This document shows positions 34,301 to 44,002 of a stretch of 64,000 nt of DNA, piece by piece; within the stretch, counting starts at the first letter, position 1, and each line of letters begins with the position of its first letter. The position numbers and the translations under genes were made by a program. The notes beneath the pieces are model-generated. The model was not told where the DNA came from, ran no database searches, and saw only the letters and a list, made by a program, of their open reading frames with translations. The stretch is from Notolepis coatsorum (lineage: Eukaryota; Chordata; Actinopteri; Aulopiformes; Paralepididae). The DNA lies in the NCBI GenBank assembly GCA_963971535.1, contig OZ020589.1, positions 73,831,245 to 73,895,244 of the forward strand, written 5' to 3'.

Positions 34301-34445
34301 AGTGATCACCGGTGCCGACGGAAAGGTCAGAGCAGCCGAAGTGCTCGTCCAAGGGCGGATCTACACCCGACCCGTGGCGAGGCTAATAGAGTTGCCAAGG
34401 CTCCCCGAGACTATTGATGACGACCATGACCCCATGACTTTGTGA
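31245..34445 (+). CDS. BEL1 Pol: zinc knuckles, protease, RT, truncated integrase
   Basis: 1066 residues. Zinc knuckles near 4-70 (CPYCENEHWLSQC, CYRCARSHMAADC). Protease near 117-125 (YAVLDDGSEKT). Reverse transcriptase near 375-570 (WYVPHHKVHHNGKDRIVFN, KVAISGDIKGMFLQV, VLPFGTTCSPC, catalytic FYVDN). Then KQQSIP jumps to YVKKGRGTEKR at 33548-33551, so the RNase H end and the HHCC part of integrase are deleted in frame (1005 bp relative to BEL2). The integrase core follows (LLSDHGTNFKGGERELRES, FNPPNAPHFGGTWEREVRS). Reads as -1 relative to gag. Open but incomplete, so not autonomous. Confidence 0.9.
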   Translation: MVCPYCENEHWLSQCDTFKKMTADEVSQWIKSNRRCYRCARSHMAADCRLKKRCSRCDGAHLDVLHDSNRRKPAPSSSTKASVMYIDPASSGGARVLLKVVRVTLSYQDKVMDTYAVLDDGSEKTLLLASAAAQLGLRGSENQMTIRTIRRDLKTIKGENVSFTLAASGQPERRYRITNAFTSQEIGLSQYTYPIAKLMDKYVHLRQLPIPLIDGATPTLLIGSDHADLIVPMDRVHTGPRGCPAAVETRLGWTLQGPLARSLNRTAATSCLHSRVTEEDTTLLQHVERLWTLETMPFKNEKKDIRSKEDIYAIALLEQGTKRVKVNGVMRYATPLLRREGMPTFHAPKEATERYLLNTERRLARDPAQETVYRAEINKLITAGHIKKIDIKEADQTTESWYVPHHKVHHNGKDRIVFNCSYQIGSQNLNKELLPGPTLGPSLLGMLLRFRQDKVAISGDIKGMFLQVRLVEEDKPLLRFLWRERIGDEQPAIYQWEVLPFGTTCSPCCATFALQKHIAEDPAADEEVRQSVGNSFYVDNCLQSVSTPEEAEALLLKLRASLIKGGFDLRQWASSDPQVLRSLSPEDKAASSETWMATIPGEAQEMTLGLVWRFKTDSLHYKHTPLTKEQGRSTALPTTRRSVYRTLARQYDPLGCILPYTTRAKMIVRALWDKDQGWDDPIPEHLASTWREWETELSSLPGVNIRRSYFPPTVRPETCQMDLHVFSDASEVAYGSVAYLRAREEGGEIHTAFILARSRIAPRKQQSIPLYVKKGRGTEKRWGIVFKCMTTRAMHIELLPTMSTDSFLMAFRRFTSRKGKPSILLSDHGTNFKGGERELRESFQAMGPELKTHLAPSQIDFQFNPPNAPHFGGTWEREVRSIKTALYAVLGAQTVAEEVLMTVLTEIEGVLNSKPLGYVSSDVADVDPVTPNTLLMVRLDPALPQTMYRPEEANGRRMWRYSQVLADKFWNSFLLHYLPSLQTRQKWVKERDNLTEGTVVMIIDQSLPRAMWPAGRVSKVITGADGKVRAAEVLVQGRIYTRPVARLIELPRLPETIDDDHDPMTL

Positions 34446-34539
34446 ACTGCCCTACCCCTCACAACAGACATTGAGTAGTGGACAGTGCGGTTAATCTGTC
34501 TCTGTTTAGCTAATTAGGTGGGACTAATTAGGAGGCGGC

Positions 34540-35871
34540 TGTTACAAAGGATCAGATTAAACCGAATATATATATTTATTGATTGATATATATTGCATAA
34601 TATTTGTATATCGTTTGATATCCCCTGTATATTCCTTGTACATATACACGGAATATCCCTTTAGCCTAGTACAGACCATAATATTTCATTCTCCTATTGG
34701 ACAGCGGTCCACAGGCGCCAAGGCCATGCCTCCAAAGTCAGGTTCAAAGTCACCGCCGGGGACATGCCTGGACATGAATGGTATTGCGCAAGGATATGAG
34801 ACAGGAATAAAGCTGGTACTAGTTTATTCATCTAAGCGTATAAATACGGCGCAGGTGAATACAGAAGTATGTTACCCAATAAGTTGAAGCCTCACCCACG
34901 ATACGACGAGCGGTGAAGTATGGCCTGTTTGGCCCCAAATAGAGCATTGAGACCGCGTGCGAATTAATAACTGAAGTGTCAGAGTTTGGCGCTATACCGT
35001 CGAGTGCGACATATTCTATTAAGTCAGTAATAGTCTATTTGTGTATAGTGTATCGTGCGGCTAAAGTTCTACAGTGACCAGCATCACCAACGTTTTCCTC
35101 GTATCAGCTAGAGTGCTTATCCAGGCTGGGCTGCTTTCATGGCGCTTTCACCCGAGGAGCCCTAGACGAGGACCGTTTGGACATGTACACTGGATTATCT
35201 ACCCGACGACTGCATAGCCCTTTTCGGCTGGATTATATTTGCTTTTGGTCCTGTGATTAATGGAGCGGAGAATCGCCGACGCCCACAAGTGTGTGGGATT
35301 TACCCTGTGAGGAGCCACGTCGAGTCTGCCCCTCAGAAGCCTGAGGCAGGCTAGCTTTCTTCCCTGTGGAGCTACAGGCTACGGAGAACAGCTGTATTCG
35401 TCTGTGGATCAAGATCTTATTGCACCGTCTCCCGTACTCTGAGTCTCCTTATCATCGTTGACCCAGACTCTATTACCGACAAATCCTCTACCCTTGCTGG
35501 CTTACAACCGGGGGGACCCTTCCAGTATCTCCCGCTATATTACTAGTGTACCATAGATATAATTCCCTAAGATTCAGGTTGTATAATTACCTCCTGCGTA
35601 ACCAGAGAATGGACATTCGTTATTGATTTGCCTACGCACATTCCTTTGCCTTATAAGCGCATTCAAAGTGAAATAGAGAAGTATATTATGTACCTTTTGC
35701 TGCAATAAATACTTAATTACAACTTTGTGTGGAACCGATTTCATTGTGGGAAGTGTTCATCATTATATATATCATGTACTGTATGGCCAGTAATTAAAGT
35801 GCATAAGACGGTAGTGGTTTAATGATACCATACTTATCAATACAGTCAGGGAATTGTACCCCTCAGTTACA
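34540..35871 (+). repeat. BEL1 3' LTR
   Basis: 1332 bp, TGTTACAAAGG to CTCAGTTACA. Nearly identical to the 5' LTR with a constant offset of 6661 bp, so there are no internal indels between them. Confidence 0.95.
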
Positions 35872-35876
35872 GCTAG

Positions 35877-36698
35877 CATAACATCAAACTTGCTTATATT
35901 CAATTCTGAGCTAGCTAGCAATGTACTCAATGTACCTACAAATATGAAGAAGTTTGACTAAGATTCAAAAGCATTATCAAATTATAGTGTGTTTGGTAAT
36001 GACACACAATAAACATATTCTGTAGTATGAGTAAGTAAATGTGAAAATATCTTACATTCCTGGTGATCAAAATGTCAGTCTTCCACTCTGACAGCCATGT
36101 GCTCCACTGTCACTACAGGTTGTAATGGGTACCAAAGCAAGGGGCGTAGCCAACACTTCATTGTATTGCAAATAGTTCAACGTGATGGTAATGACACAGA
36201 TATTAAGGGACAAACCTATTTTGATATTTATTTTTTTCACATATTGTACTTAAGTTAAATATTTGGCAGAGAATCATTGATTCAAATGTAGTTATAGTAA
36301 TATATACCTAAAAGTATTGTTTTTTAATAGTTTTTTCTAGAGAAATACAAGACCAAACGTTAAAACTCTGGATTGGGACAATGTGAAAATGGTCAAATTC
36401 CAACATTAAACAACAAAAAATAAGATAAGAAATGTATGTTTTAAATTGAATAATTAAGTCTAGGTAAGTAATTAATTATACTAATCAATGACAGCATAAA
36501 TAATCTGGAACTATTTTTTTTTCTTTCAAATATATCCCAGGGACATGAAAATGCCCAAAATCAAATAATCACCCACCTGTCTGTCGCACATTCCATTTGT
36601 TGAACTGTCTGCTTTGGGAAACAACATTAAAACACCCTAAAACACTCCATTCTCTCTCCTCCTGTGTTCTGCTATTGGGCTCCGCCAAACCCCATTCT
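35877..36698. other. Continuation of the motif-bearing region right of BEL1
   Basis: No gene seen. Two more GGTAATGAC motifs at 35995-36003 and 36187-36195. Removing BEL1 brings them within about 130 and 320 bp of the hairpin cluster at 27.8 kb. The remainder is A/T-rich. Confidence 0.5.
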
Positions 36699-37003
36699 CA
36701 CACCAAATCAGCACTGCACCTCTATAGAGCACACACAGCACTTCTAATAAATAGGAAACATCACTGCACTCCTGGATAGAATAAACAATTAAATAAAGCA
36801 GTCAGATGGCACAGAGGTACAAAATGGAATCTAATTAAAACTCTAAAAAGGAAATTACTTGAGGACGTACAGAGAAATAAAAAGGAGGAATTAAAAAGAG
36901 GAATTAAAAAGAGGAATTAAAAAGAGGAATTAAAAAGAGGAATTAAAAAGAGGAAAAACAGTGGCTGCCCTACACACCGTGTCAGTACAGCCTCAAGCTC
37001 CCA
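36699..37003. repeat. LTR-like repeat L, right half
   Basis: CACACCAAATCAGCACTGCA to CAAGCTCCCA, matching 62183-62459. It holds a 13 bp tandem GAGGAATTAAAAA in about six copies (three in the 62 kb copy). Its left neighbour does not match the other copies. Confidence 0.72.
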
Positions 37004-37186
37004 ATAGACCTGTCGCTAAACCACGCCCCAAATAGAATTTGTCCAATCATATCACAGCAAAAATCCTAGCTTGGAGAATAGTCGGACAACAAGAGAAAAT
37101 CCATTTGTGGCGCATCAAACCAGACGGCTGTGATCGAAACCACTGTGAAGAGTTCAGTTTATATGTTATTATTTACCTAATATCCG

Positions 37187-37387
37187 ATGGTGAAACGCTG
37201 TGCGTGGGGTACCTGTAATTCGGACACCAGGTACCCTGAAAGACTGGATGGAGGAGTATATTTCATACCTTTTCCGAAGCCCAAACGAAAACTAGAGAAA
37301 TGCAAGCGATGGATTCTGTTGTGTCGTCGACCACATACACAACTGAATGTGAAGACCATTACCGAGGACACTTATGCTTGCTCAAAG
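37187..37387 (+). CDS. THAP-domain first exon
   Basis: 67 codons starting MVKRCAWGTCNSDTRYP. It shows the C2CH zinc-finger plan of THAP domains: C5 and C10 near the start, IPFPKPKRKLEKCKRW in the middle, CRRPHTQLN and TYACSK towards the end. THAP domains bind DNA; they occur in cellular regulators and in P-element-like transposases. The frame ends at AAG|GTAAGG, a good splice donor. The C-terminal HF...AVPTxF part must be in a later exon that I cannot identify. A GC-box-like ACCACGCCCC lies 160 bp upstream. Confidence 0.7.
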
Positions 37388-37796
37388 GTAAGGTCAATTT
37401 ATAAAGACATAATATTTGACGGTGTTGAAATATGACATGTATAATCATGGAAATTATAGCAGAGGCATTCTACATGTATAATCATGTAGCAGAATACATG
37501 CAAATCCTAGTTCCCTTGGCATTCTCTCTCTCTGGCACACCAGAGCACTCAAAGATCCTAATCAGTGACCATAAAAACTCACACACACACGATGCAAAAT
37601 CTAATACAAAGACACATTCATTCCCCCAAGACACAACGTTGGAGCATATAGCTTTAACTCAATTAATTTGACACAAAATGCCACAAGTAACTAAATTATG
37701 ACTTGACTAGGATTACCCCGCGATTAGAAGACGGGGCCAGGTAGAGTTTAAGTACCAACGATAAGACACATACCAATAAATCTTTTTCCCTCCCTT
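37388..37796. other. Putative THAP intron, nothing else seen
   Basis: Begins with the splice donor GTAAGG. A direct repeat TGTATAATCATG occurs at about 37438 and 37473. No second exon recognised. Confidence 0.4.
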
Positions 37797-38272
37797 TCAG
37801 AACAGACCCACACTAACACACACACACTCACACACACACAAACACACACACCAACACACACACACCCACACACACTCACACACACACACACACACCAACA
37901 CACACACACCAACACACACACACACACACACTCTACCAGCACACACACACCAGCACACACACACACACACCAGCACACACACACCAACACACACACACAC
38001 ACACTCTAGCACACACACACACACACCAGCACACACACACCAGCACACACACACACCAGCACACACACACACACACCAGCACACACACACCAACACACAC
38101 ACACACACACACACACTCTAGCACACACACACACACACCAGCACACACACACCAACACACACACACACACACACACACACTCTAGCACACACACACACAC
38201 CAGCACACACACACCAGCACACACACACACACCAGCACCCACACACCAACACACACGCACGCACACACACCA
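37797..38272. repeat. Compound (CA)n / ACCAGC minisatellite
   Basis: About 475 bp of CACACA broken at intervals by ACCAGC, ACCAAC and TCTAGC, forming higher-order units of 30-110 bp. It yields artefactual Cys-Val frames on the minus strand. Confidence 0.95.
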
Positions 38273-38689
38273 ATTATATGATGTGCCGTGGAGAGGGGTG
38301 ATAAGAAAACGGAGGAAGGGAACCAGACCACTTCTTTTTCATTAGGAGCACACGCTTTGGCCGGCCGGTCATATCACTCTGTGTTCAAAGAACTAGTATT
38401 TTTGTTTATTTCACCTTTTATATCATATTCACTTTTATACCTTGTTCATTCATTTTTATATAATAAAACTACCTCAAAAGTGTTTCATTCTTTACTTCTT
38501 TTTTTAAATCTTATTACCGATCGGGTTTTCAAAGGTTGCAGACCCGACAACGGCATGTATTAGAAACGTAGACCAAACTATTAGTTTGCTAATGTTTGAC
38601 TTTGACTGCGAACTAGCTATCGTATATCCAGCCCAGTTAGCTAACGTTAGCAGCTAGCTAACGTTAGCTGCCAACATGTAACGATACCG

Positions 38690-39030
38690 CAGATATTTCT
38701 GCATCATAATGTTAGCTTTCTGCATCATAACGTGAGCCTTCTGTATCATAAGGTTAGCTTTCTGCATCATAACGTGAGCCTTCTGTATCATAAGGTTAGC
38801 TTTCTGCATCATAACGTGAGCCTTCTGTATCATAAGGTTAGCTTTCTGCATCATAACGTGAGCCTTCTGCATCATAAGGTTAGCTTTCTGCATCATAACG
38901 TGAGCCTTCTGTATCATAACGCGAGCCTTCTGTATCATAAGGTTAGCTTTCTGTATCATAACGTGAGCCTTCTGTATCATAACGTGAGCATTCTGTATCA
39001 TAAGGTTAGCTTTCTGCATCATAACGTCAG
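38690..39030. repeat. 42 bp minisatellite, open on both strands
   Basis: About eight units made of two 21 bp halves, TTCTGCATCATAACGTGAGC and TTCTGTATCATAAGGTTAGC. It reads open on the plus strand (HHNVSLLYHKVSFL repeats, to 39091) and on the minus strand (IQKAHVMMQKANLM repeats, 39079-38654). GCTAACGTTAGC palindromes precede it at 38639-38668. Confidence 0.85.
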
Positions 39031-39448
39031 CAACGTTACCGCAAGCCAGGTGCATAACAGTGGAAATGATGACCAACAAGGACAGTTATAGATGTAATGT
39101 AGTGACCACCATTGATAGTATAAAGAACTGGCTAACAGACAACAGAATACTAATAACATGAATACTACTACATGCACTAAGAATGCTCGATGCACTTCAG
39201 ATGCCATAGTGCCACTTGAAACCAGTAACAACAGGGACAACGATGTAAACAGTAAATAAGTCCTGGACTTTTCGTTTTATCCCTGACAAGGCAAACACAA
39301 ATGTTGATCTGTCAAAGTTGTTATGTTTGTTGTCAATAAAATCCACTTTGAGCTGCATTTTATGTATGAAAGATGCTCCATAAATGAACTATTATTATTA
39401 TCCGTCTATGCTTAGCTAATACTCAGCTTTTTGTGTTTTTTTTCACAG

Positions 39449-39531
39449 AATGAGGTGTGCTGGAGATGTTACTGCCCTCACAGAGACGACACAGGTCAAC
39501 CAAAGACAGGACATGAGTGACAATGAAAGAG
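39449..39531 (+). CDS. Candidate exon of unknown gene (penultimate)
   Basis: Acceptor TTTTTTTTCACAG with a long pyrimidine tract. In the frame that stays open it gives MRCAGDVTALTETTQVNQ then RQDMSDNER, with donor GAAAGAG|GTCTGA. It splices in phase to the exon at 39728. 83 bp long. It may be downstream of the THAP exon, but the phase does not match it directly, so an intermediate exon would be needed. Confidence 0.4.
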
Positions 39532-39727
39532 GTCTGATTTATGTTTTTGGACTAAAGTGAGCATCATGGAATGTGTGCAGCTTTACAATCATGTCATGGA
39601 TGAACTGAATATATTAACTGAATAATATCCCTCTCTCCTCATTCACCTCTCCCCCTCATCCCTCTCCCCTTATCCATCACCCCTCTCTCTTTATCCATCA
39701 CCCCTCTCTCCTCCCCTCTTACTCCAG

Positions 39728-39810
39728 ATGAGGAGTGCCGGCCTGTGGGCACCAGGCTCCCCCAATGGAAGGTGGACATTACTAGAAAGCTAAACAGAAT
39801 GCTTAAATAG
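39728..39810 (+). CDS. Candidate terminal exon of unknown gene
   Basis: Preceded by about 90 bp of almost pure pyrimidine and the acceptor ACTCCAG. Continues in phase as DEECRPVGTRLPQWKVD then ITRKLNRMLK and a TAG at 39808-39810. Also 83 bp. No family recognised. Heat-shock-like sites begin 13 bp after the stop. Confidence 0.4.
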
Positions 39811-39822
39811 GAATGTTAGAGG

Positions 39823-39959
39823 TTCTAGAAGGTGCTACTATGACATCATCACCAACATTCCAGAATTATCGGTCAGAACTAAGGTTCTAGAATGTACTGC
39901 CATGACATCATCACACACGTTCCAGAATGTTCGGGCGGCACACATTTTCTAGAATGTTC
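39823..39959. promoter_or_regulatory. Cluster of heat-shock-element-like sites
   Basis: Two perfect TTCnnGAAnnTTC triplets at 39920-39932 and 39947-39959, one with a single mismatch at 39885-39897, and two-unit sites at 39823-39830 and 39858-39865. They lie in a degenerate duplication that also contains TGACATCATCAC twice. Binding by HSF is inferred from the consensus only. Confidence 0.45.
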
Positions 39960-40544
39960 CTAACAATAGGTCTGTGGGTGAATTATGTACCATTACAATC
40001 ACTACAGTACTGTATTAAGTTTCAAAAGTAAAAGTACAGTACATATTCTATAGGGTGTTCTTGTATTTCAGTGCATTCAACCCTCGATTGACCTGAAGGT
40101 TGTTAAAGTGGTCCAGTTATGCTGCTCTGTGTCCCTCAGATTGCTGGTTTACAATGTTAAAGTACTTAATCTTCATCAACAGTTGCTGATATTGCAAATG
40201 TCAACAGACCAGGCTATTAATCCATAATGGAGGTACTAGAAGAATATAATGTTAAATTACCATAGATGTATCACAACAACACATGATATTGTTCACTATT
40301 CCAGTTTATATCGTACATCCATTTGTGTAACTGTAAATCCATGTATATTTATTGTATATATTAAAAATAGTGGCTATTTATGTACACTTTAGTTGTGGGT
40401 TTTCTTTTCTAATCAGAGTGATCTATCTTGAGAATGTGTTGTATATGCATTTATTTATATTTATATTAAATATAACTTATACTTAGTGTTATAAGAAAAG
40501 CTATGTCCTGTACCCATATACTGTGATTTACAGGTATTTTGGTA
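39960..40544. other. No gene recognised
   Basis: A/T-rich DNA. It could be 3' UTR of the upstream candidate exons; ATTAAA-like signals occur near 40360 and 40465. Confidence 0.35.
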
Positions 40545-40791
40545 AATGGTAAATGGCTGTATTTATATAGCGCTTTTATCCAAAGCGCTTTACAATTTGT
40601 TTCTCACATCTTACCCATTCACTCACACATTCACACACCGACGGTGGAGGCAACCATGCAAGGTGCCAACCTGCTCATCAGTGTCTTGCTCAAGGACACT
40701 TCGACACGCTGCCCGGGAGGAGCGAGAATCAAACCGGGAACCTCCGGATTACCAGACGACTGCTCTACTTCCAAGCCACTGTCGCCCCCTA
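40545..40791 (-). mobile_element. tRNA-derived SINE with LINE-type tail (minus strand)
   Basis: The minus strand starts with a tRNA-like head (GGCGACAGTGGCTTGG, B-box GGTTTGATTCT), then a core with CTTGAGCAAGACACTGATG, and ends in AAGCGCTTTGGATAAAAG and CGCTATATAAATACAG. This is the common fish SINE plan of tRNA head plus LINE-derived 3' end. Confidence 0.85.
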
Positions 40792-41215
40792 TTAGGTCTA
40801 TTTTATTATTAGGTATTTTTACTTTGGTCTCTATCACTATACATTTATAGTTAGTGTAATCAATCATTTGACCTGATGTACACTAGAATGTGCAGCATAC
40901 CATTCTCTGACGTCTCACCCCTTTATGGAGGAGGATTGTTGGCAAGTGACAGCTCTCACTTTTTTCCTCATTCTAGTGACTAGTGACACAACTGTCGGGT
41001 CTAGCTCGTATACTGCGTTGGACCACTAAACTAAATGTATCAGCAATAGTAGTAATCATGGATTATCGTCATAGTTTTTGTAATCTTCAATCAAGTCAAC
41101 TGTAAGTAATGCTTGAGACGTTATCTATAGCTAATGCTTGCATCACATGGAGGTCTAAGGTAAATGTGTATCTCATGAACGTACTTTTCCACTGCATATT
41201 GTAACCCTCTCTGTC
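40792..41215. other. No gene recognised
   Basis: Unique-looking DNA between the SINE and the LINE nest. Nothing supported. Confidence 0.4.
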
Positions 41216-41220
41216 TCTCA

Positions 41221-41872
41221 ATGGGGAGCGACGACGCCTCCCTTGCGGACCAGCTCAACACCTTCTACGCGCGGTTTGGTGCAAACAGTGCCGCTGCTAG
41301 CTCAACGGCTAGTGACGTCACTGGTGCGCCGGCTGTTGTGGAGGGGGGGGGGGGGGGGCATCCGCGGGGGGGCGGGGACGCTCTCTCATTGACGGTACAC
41401 AGTGTGAGAAGAGCATTTATGCAGGTGAACACCAGGAAGGCGGCTGGCCCAGATGGAATAACAGGACGAATACTTAAGTCCTGTGCTAACCAGCTAGCCC
41501 CTGTGTTCACCACCATATTTAATCGATCCCTGAAGGAGTCAGTGGTCCCTGCCTGCTTCAAGATGTCTACCATTATCCCGGTACCAAAGAAACCCTCCCC
41601 AGCAGGTCTCAATGACTACAGACCGGTGGCACTCACCTCTGTGGCCATGAAATGTTTCGAGAGGCTGGTCAAGTATCACATTTGTGCCTCCCTCCCCAGT
41701 GATATGGACCCTATGCAATTTGCATACAGGCCAAACAGGTCCACTGACGATGCGGTCTCCCAAGTACTGCACAGCACCCTCTCTCACTTGGACCGTCAGA
41801 AGGGGGGCTATGTGAGACTGTTGTTCATTGACTACAGCTCAGTGTTCAACACCATAGTCCCCACCAGACTCA
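41221..41872 (+). pseudogene. Rex1-like LINE ORF2, first part of the RT
   Basis: Reads GSDDASLADQLNTFYARFG, FMQVNTRKAAGPDGITGRIL, MSTIIPVPKKPS, NDYRPVALTSVAMKCFERL and the A-motif region RLLFIDYSSVFNTIVPTRL. A G run at 41343-41358 varies in length between copies. Interrupted just after the A motif by the nested element. Confidence 0.85.
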
Positions 41873-42296
41873 AGTCAAGTCAAGTCAAGAGTTTTAATTG
41901 TCACGGCATACAGGTATACAATGAAATGCGGCTGGTCTTGCCCGCGACGATGTGCAATACAGTGGTACAACATATAATAGAATCCAATAGAAATACAGTG
42001 GTACAACATATTAATAGAATCCAATAAAACAGTGCAATAAACAGGTACATGGTGTGCCATCTCGGTATCTGTACATTAGTATTTACAGAGCATATAGGAC
42101 ATGCTAGGTAGCTTTAGTAGTGCAATACACTGTTCCTGATGTTATACTACTTTAAAGTGGCCTTTCCTCTGGCCATAAGTGTGCGTGTGTGCGGCATGAG
42201 TGTTAAAGTGGCTGCTAGTGTGTGAGCGTGCTCAGCGTGCGTGTCGTGTATGTGCTTGTGTGTGCTTGTGTGTGGATAGTTCAGTTTCTGTGTCTC

Positions 42297-43925
42297 TCAA
42301 TGTTCATTGTTCAAGGCTCTGATGGCCTGGGGGAAGAAGCTTAGCCTAAGCCTCTCCGTCCTAGTAGCTGGGGTTCGCAGGCGTCTGCCTGACCTCAGCA
42401 GCTGGAACAGGCTGTTATTGGGGTGGTGGGGGTCTTTCATTATCCTGCAGGCTCTGGATTTGCACCTCTTGTTGTATAGAGCCTGCAGGGGAGGTAGCGC
42501 AATACCCGTGGTACGCTCGGCTGAGCGCACCACTCTCTGTAGGGCCTTCTTGTCCTGTGCCGTGCTGTTCCCATACCAGGCAGTGATGTTTCCGGTCAAG
42601 ATGCTCTCTACAGCTCCTGAGTAGAAGGACTGGAGTATCTTCCCCGATACTCTGAACTTCCTTAACTGTCTCAGGTGGTAGAGGCGCTGCTTCGCTTTCT
42701 TTACTACTGTGTCTATGTGTGTTGACCATGTCAGGTCCTCTGAGATGTGGACCCCCAGGTACTTGAAGCTGCAAACCCTGTCCACGGTAGCCCCGTTAAT
42801 CATCAGTGGTGTGTGTGTCTCCTGCTGTCCTCTCCTATAATCCACGATCAGCTCCTTGGTTTTACCAATGTTCAGGAGCAGGCTGTTGTCCTGGCACCAA
42901 CGTTCCAGTACCTCAACCTCCTCTCGGTAGGCCTTCTCGTCGTTGTCCGAGATCAGCCCCACCACCACCGTGTCGTCGGCGAACTTCACTATGGAGTTGG
43001 AGCTGAACTTGGCCACACAGTCGTGTGTGTAGAGTGAGTACAGCAGGGGGCTTAGAACACAGCCCTGGGGGGACCCGATGCTCAGGGTGATGGTGTTGGA
43101 GGTCTGACCCCCCACCCTGACCGCCTGGGGTCTTTCACTCAGAAAGTCCAGTACCCAGGCGCTCAGGGCGGAGCTCAGGCCTAGCTCGATCAGCTTGTCC
43201 ACCAGTCTGGTGGGGACTATGGTGTTGAACGCTGAGCTGTAGTCAATGAACAACAGTCTCACATAGCCCCCCTTCTGATGGTCAAGGTGGGAGAGAGTGC
43301 TGTGCAGTACCTGGGAGACCGCGTCATCAGTGGACCTGTTTGTCCTGTATGCAAATTGCATAGGGTCCATATCACTGGGGAGAGAGGCACAAATGTGGTC
43401 CTTGACCAGCCTCTCGAAACATTTCATGACCACAGAGGTGAGTGCCACCGGTCTGTAATCATTTGGACATGTTGGGGAGGGTTTCTTCGGTACAGGGATG
43501 ATGGTAGACATCTTGAAGCAGGCAGGGACTACTGACTCCGCCAGGGATTGATTAAATATGGCGGTGAACACCGGGGCAAGCTGGTTTGCACAGGACTTAA
43601 GTATGCGTCCTGTTATACCATCTGGGCCTGCAGCCTTCCTGGTGTTCACCTGCATAAATGCTCTTCTCACACTGTGTTCCGACAACGAGAGAGCGCCCCC
43701 GCCCCCCCGCGGTTGCCCCCCCCCCCCCTCCACAACAGCCGGTGCGCCAGTGACGTCACTAGCCAGAGGGCTAGCGGCGACACTGTCTACACCGAACCGA
43801 GCGTAGAAGGAGTTGAGTTTGTCCGCGAGAGAGGCGTCGTCGCTCCCCATTGAGGGGGCGCTGACTTTGTAGTCAGTTATTGTCTTCAGTCCCCTCCACA
43901 AGCCTCTTGTGTCGTTTTGTGCCAT
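42297..43925 (-). CDS. Rex1-like LINE ORF2: RT and C-terminal half
   Basis: 542 residues open: [86 protein letters not shown], catalytic [12 protein letters not shown] near 325, [46 protein letters not shown]. No internal stop, so the RT half is well preserved. The true frame continues upstream through 43926-44002 (NKASVYTLRKAVKLAK) to the BEL2 insertion point, so the apparent start is not the real one. Confidence 0.9.
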   Translation of the reverse strand: MAQNDTRGLWRGLKTITDYKVSAPSMGSDDASLADKLNSFYARFGVDSVAASPLASDVTGAPAVVEGGGGQPRGGGGALSLSEHSVRRAFMQVNTRKAAGPDGITGRILKSCANQLAPVFTAIFNQSLAESVVPACFKMSTIIPVPKKPSPTCPNDYRPVALTSVVMKCFERLVKDHICASLPSDMDPMQFAYRTNRSTDDAVSQVLHSTLSHLDHQKGGYVRLLFIDYSSAFNTIVPTRLVDKLIELGLSSALSAWVLDFLSERPQAVRVGGQTSNTITLSIGSPQGCVLSPLLYSLYTHDCVAKFSSNSIVKFADDTVVVGLISDNDEKAYREEVEVLERWCQDNSLLLNIGKTKELIVDYRRGQQETHTPLMINGATVDRVCSFKYLGVHISEDLTWSTHIDTVVKKAKQRLYHLRQLRKFRVSGKILQSFYSGAVESILTGNITAWYGNSTAQDKKALQRVVRSAERTTGIALPPLQALYNKRCKSRACRIMKDPHHPNNSLFQLLRSGRRLRTPATRTERLRLSFFPQAIRALNNEH

Positions 43926-44002
43926 TTGTGTCTCCAGTTTCTCAGCATATGTCCTCTTAGCAAGTTTAACAGCCTTGCGCAGAGTGTAGACTGAAGCCTT
44001 GT

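Larger units (their letters stand above)
27874..35876 (+). mobile_element. BEL/Pao LTR retrotransposon BEL1, 5 bp TSD
   Basis: Element 27879-35871 (7993 bp) with GCTAG duplicated at 27874-27878 and 35872-35876. LTRs are 1323 and 1332 bp, begin TGTTACAAAGG, and the right one ends CTCAGTTACA. The primer-binding-like TTGGTCCTTCGAGCCGG follows the left LTR, and purine-rich AATTAGGAGGCGGC precedes the right one. The LTRs differ at about three positions over 1.3 kb, so insertion is recent. The pol lacks RNase H and the integrase zinc region. There is no envelope frame. Confidence 0.95.
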
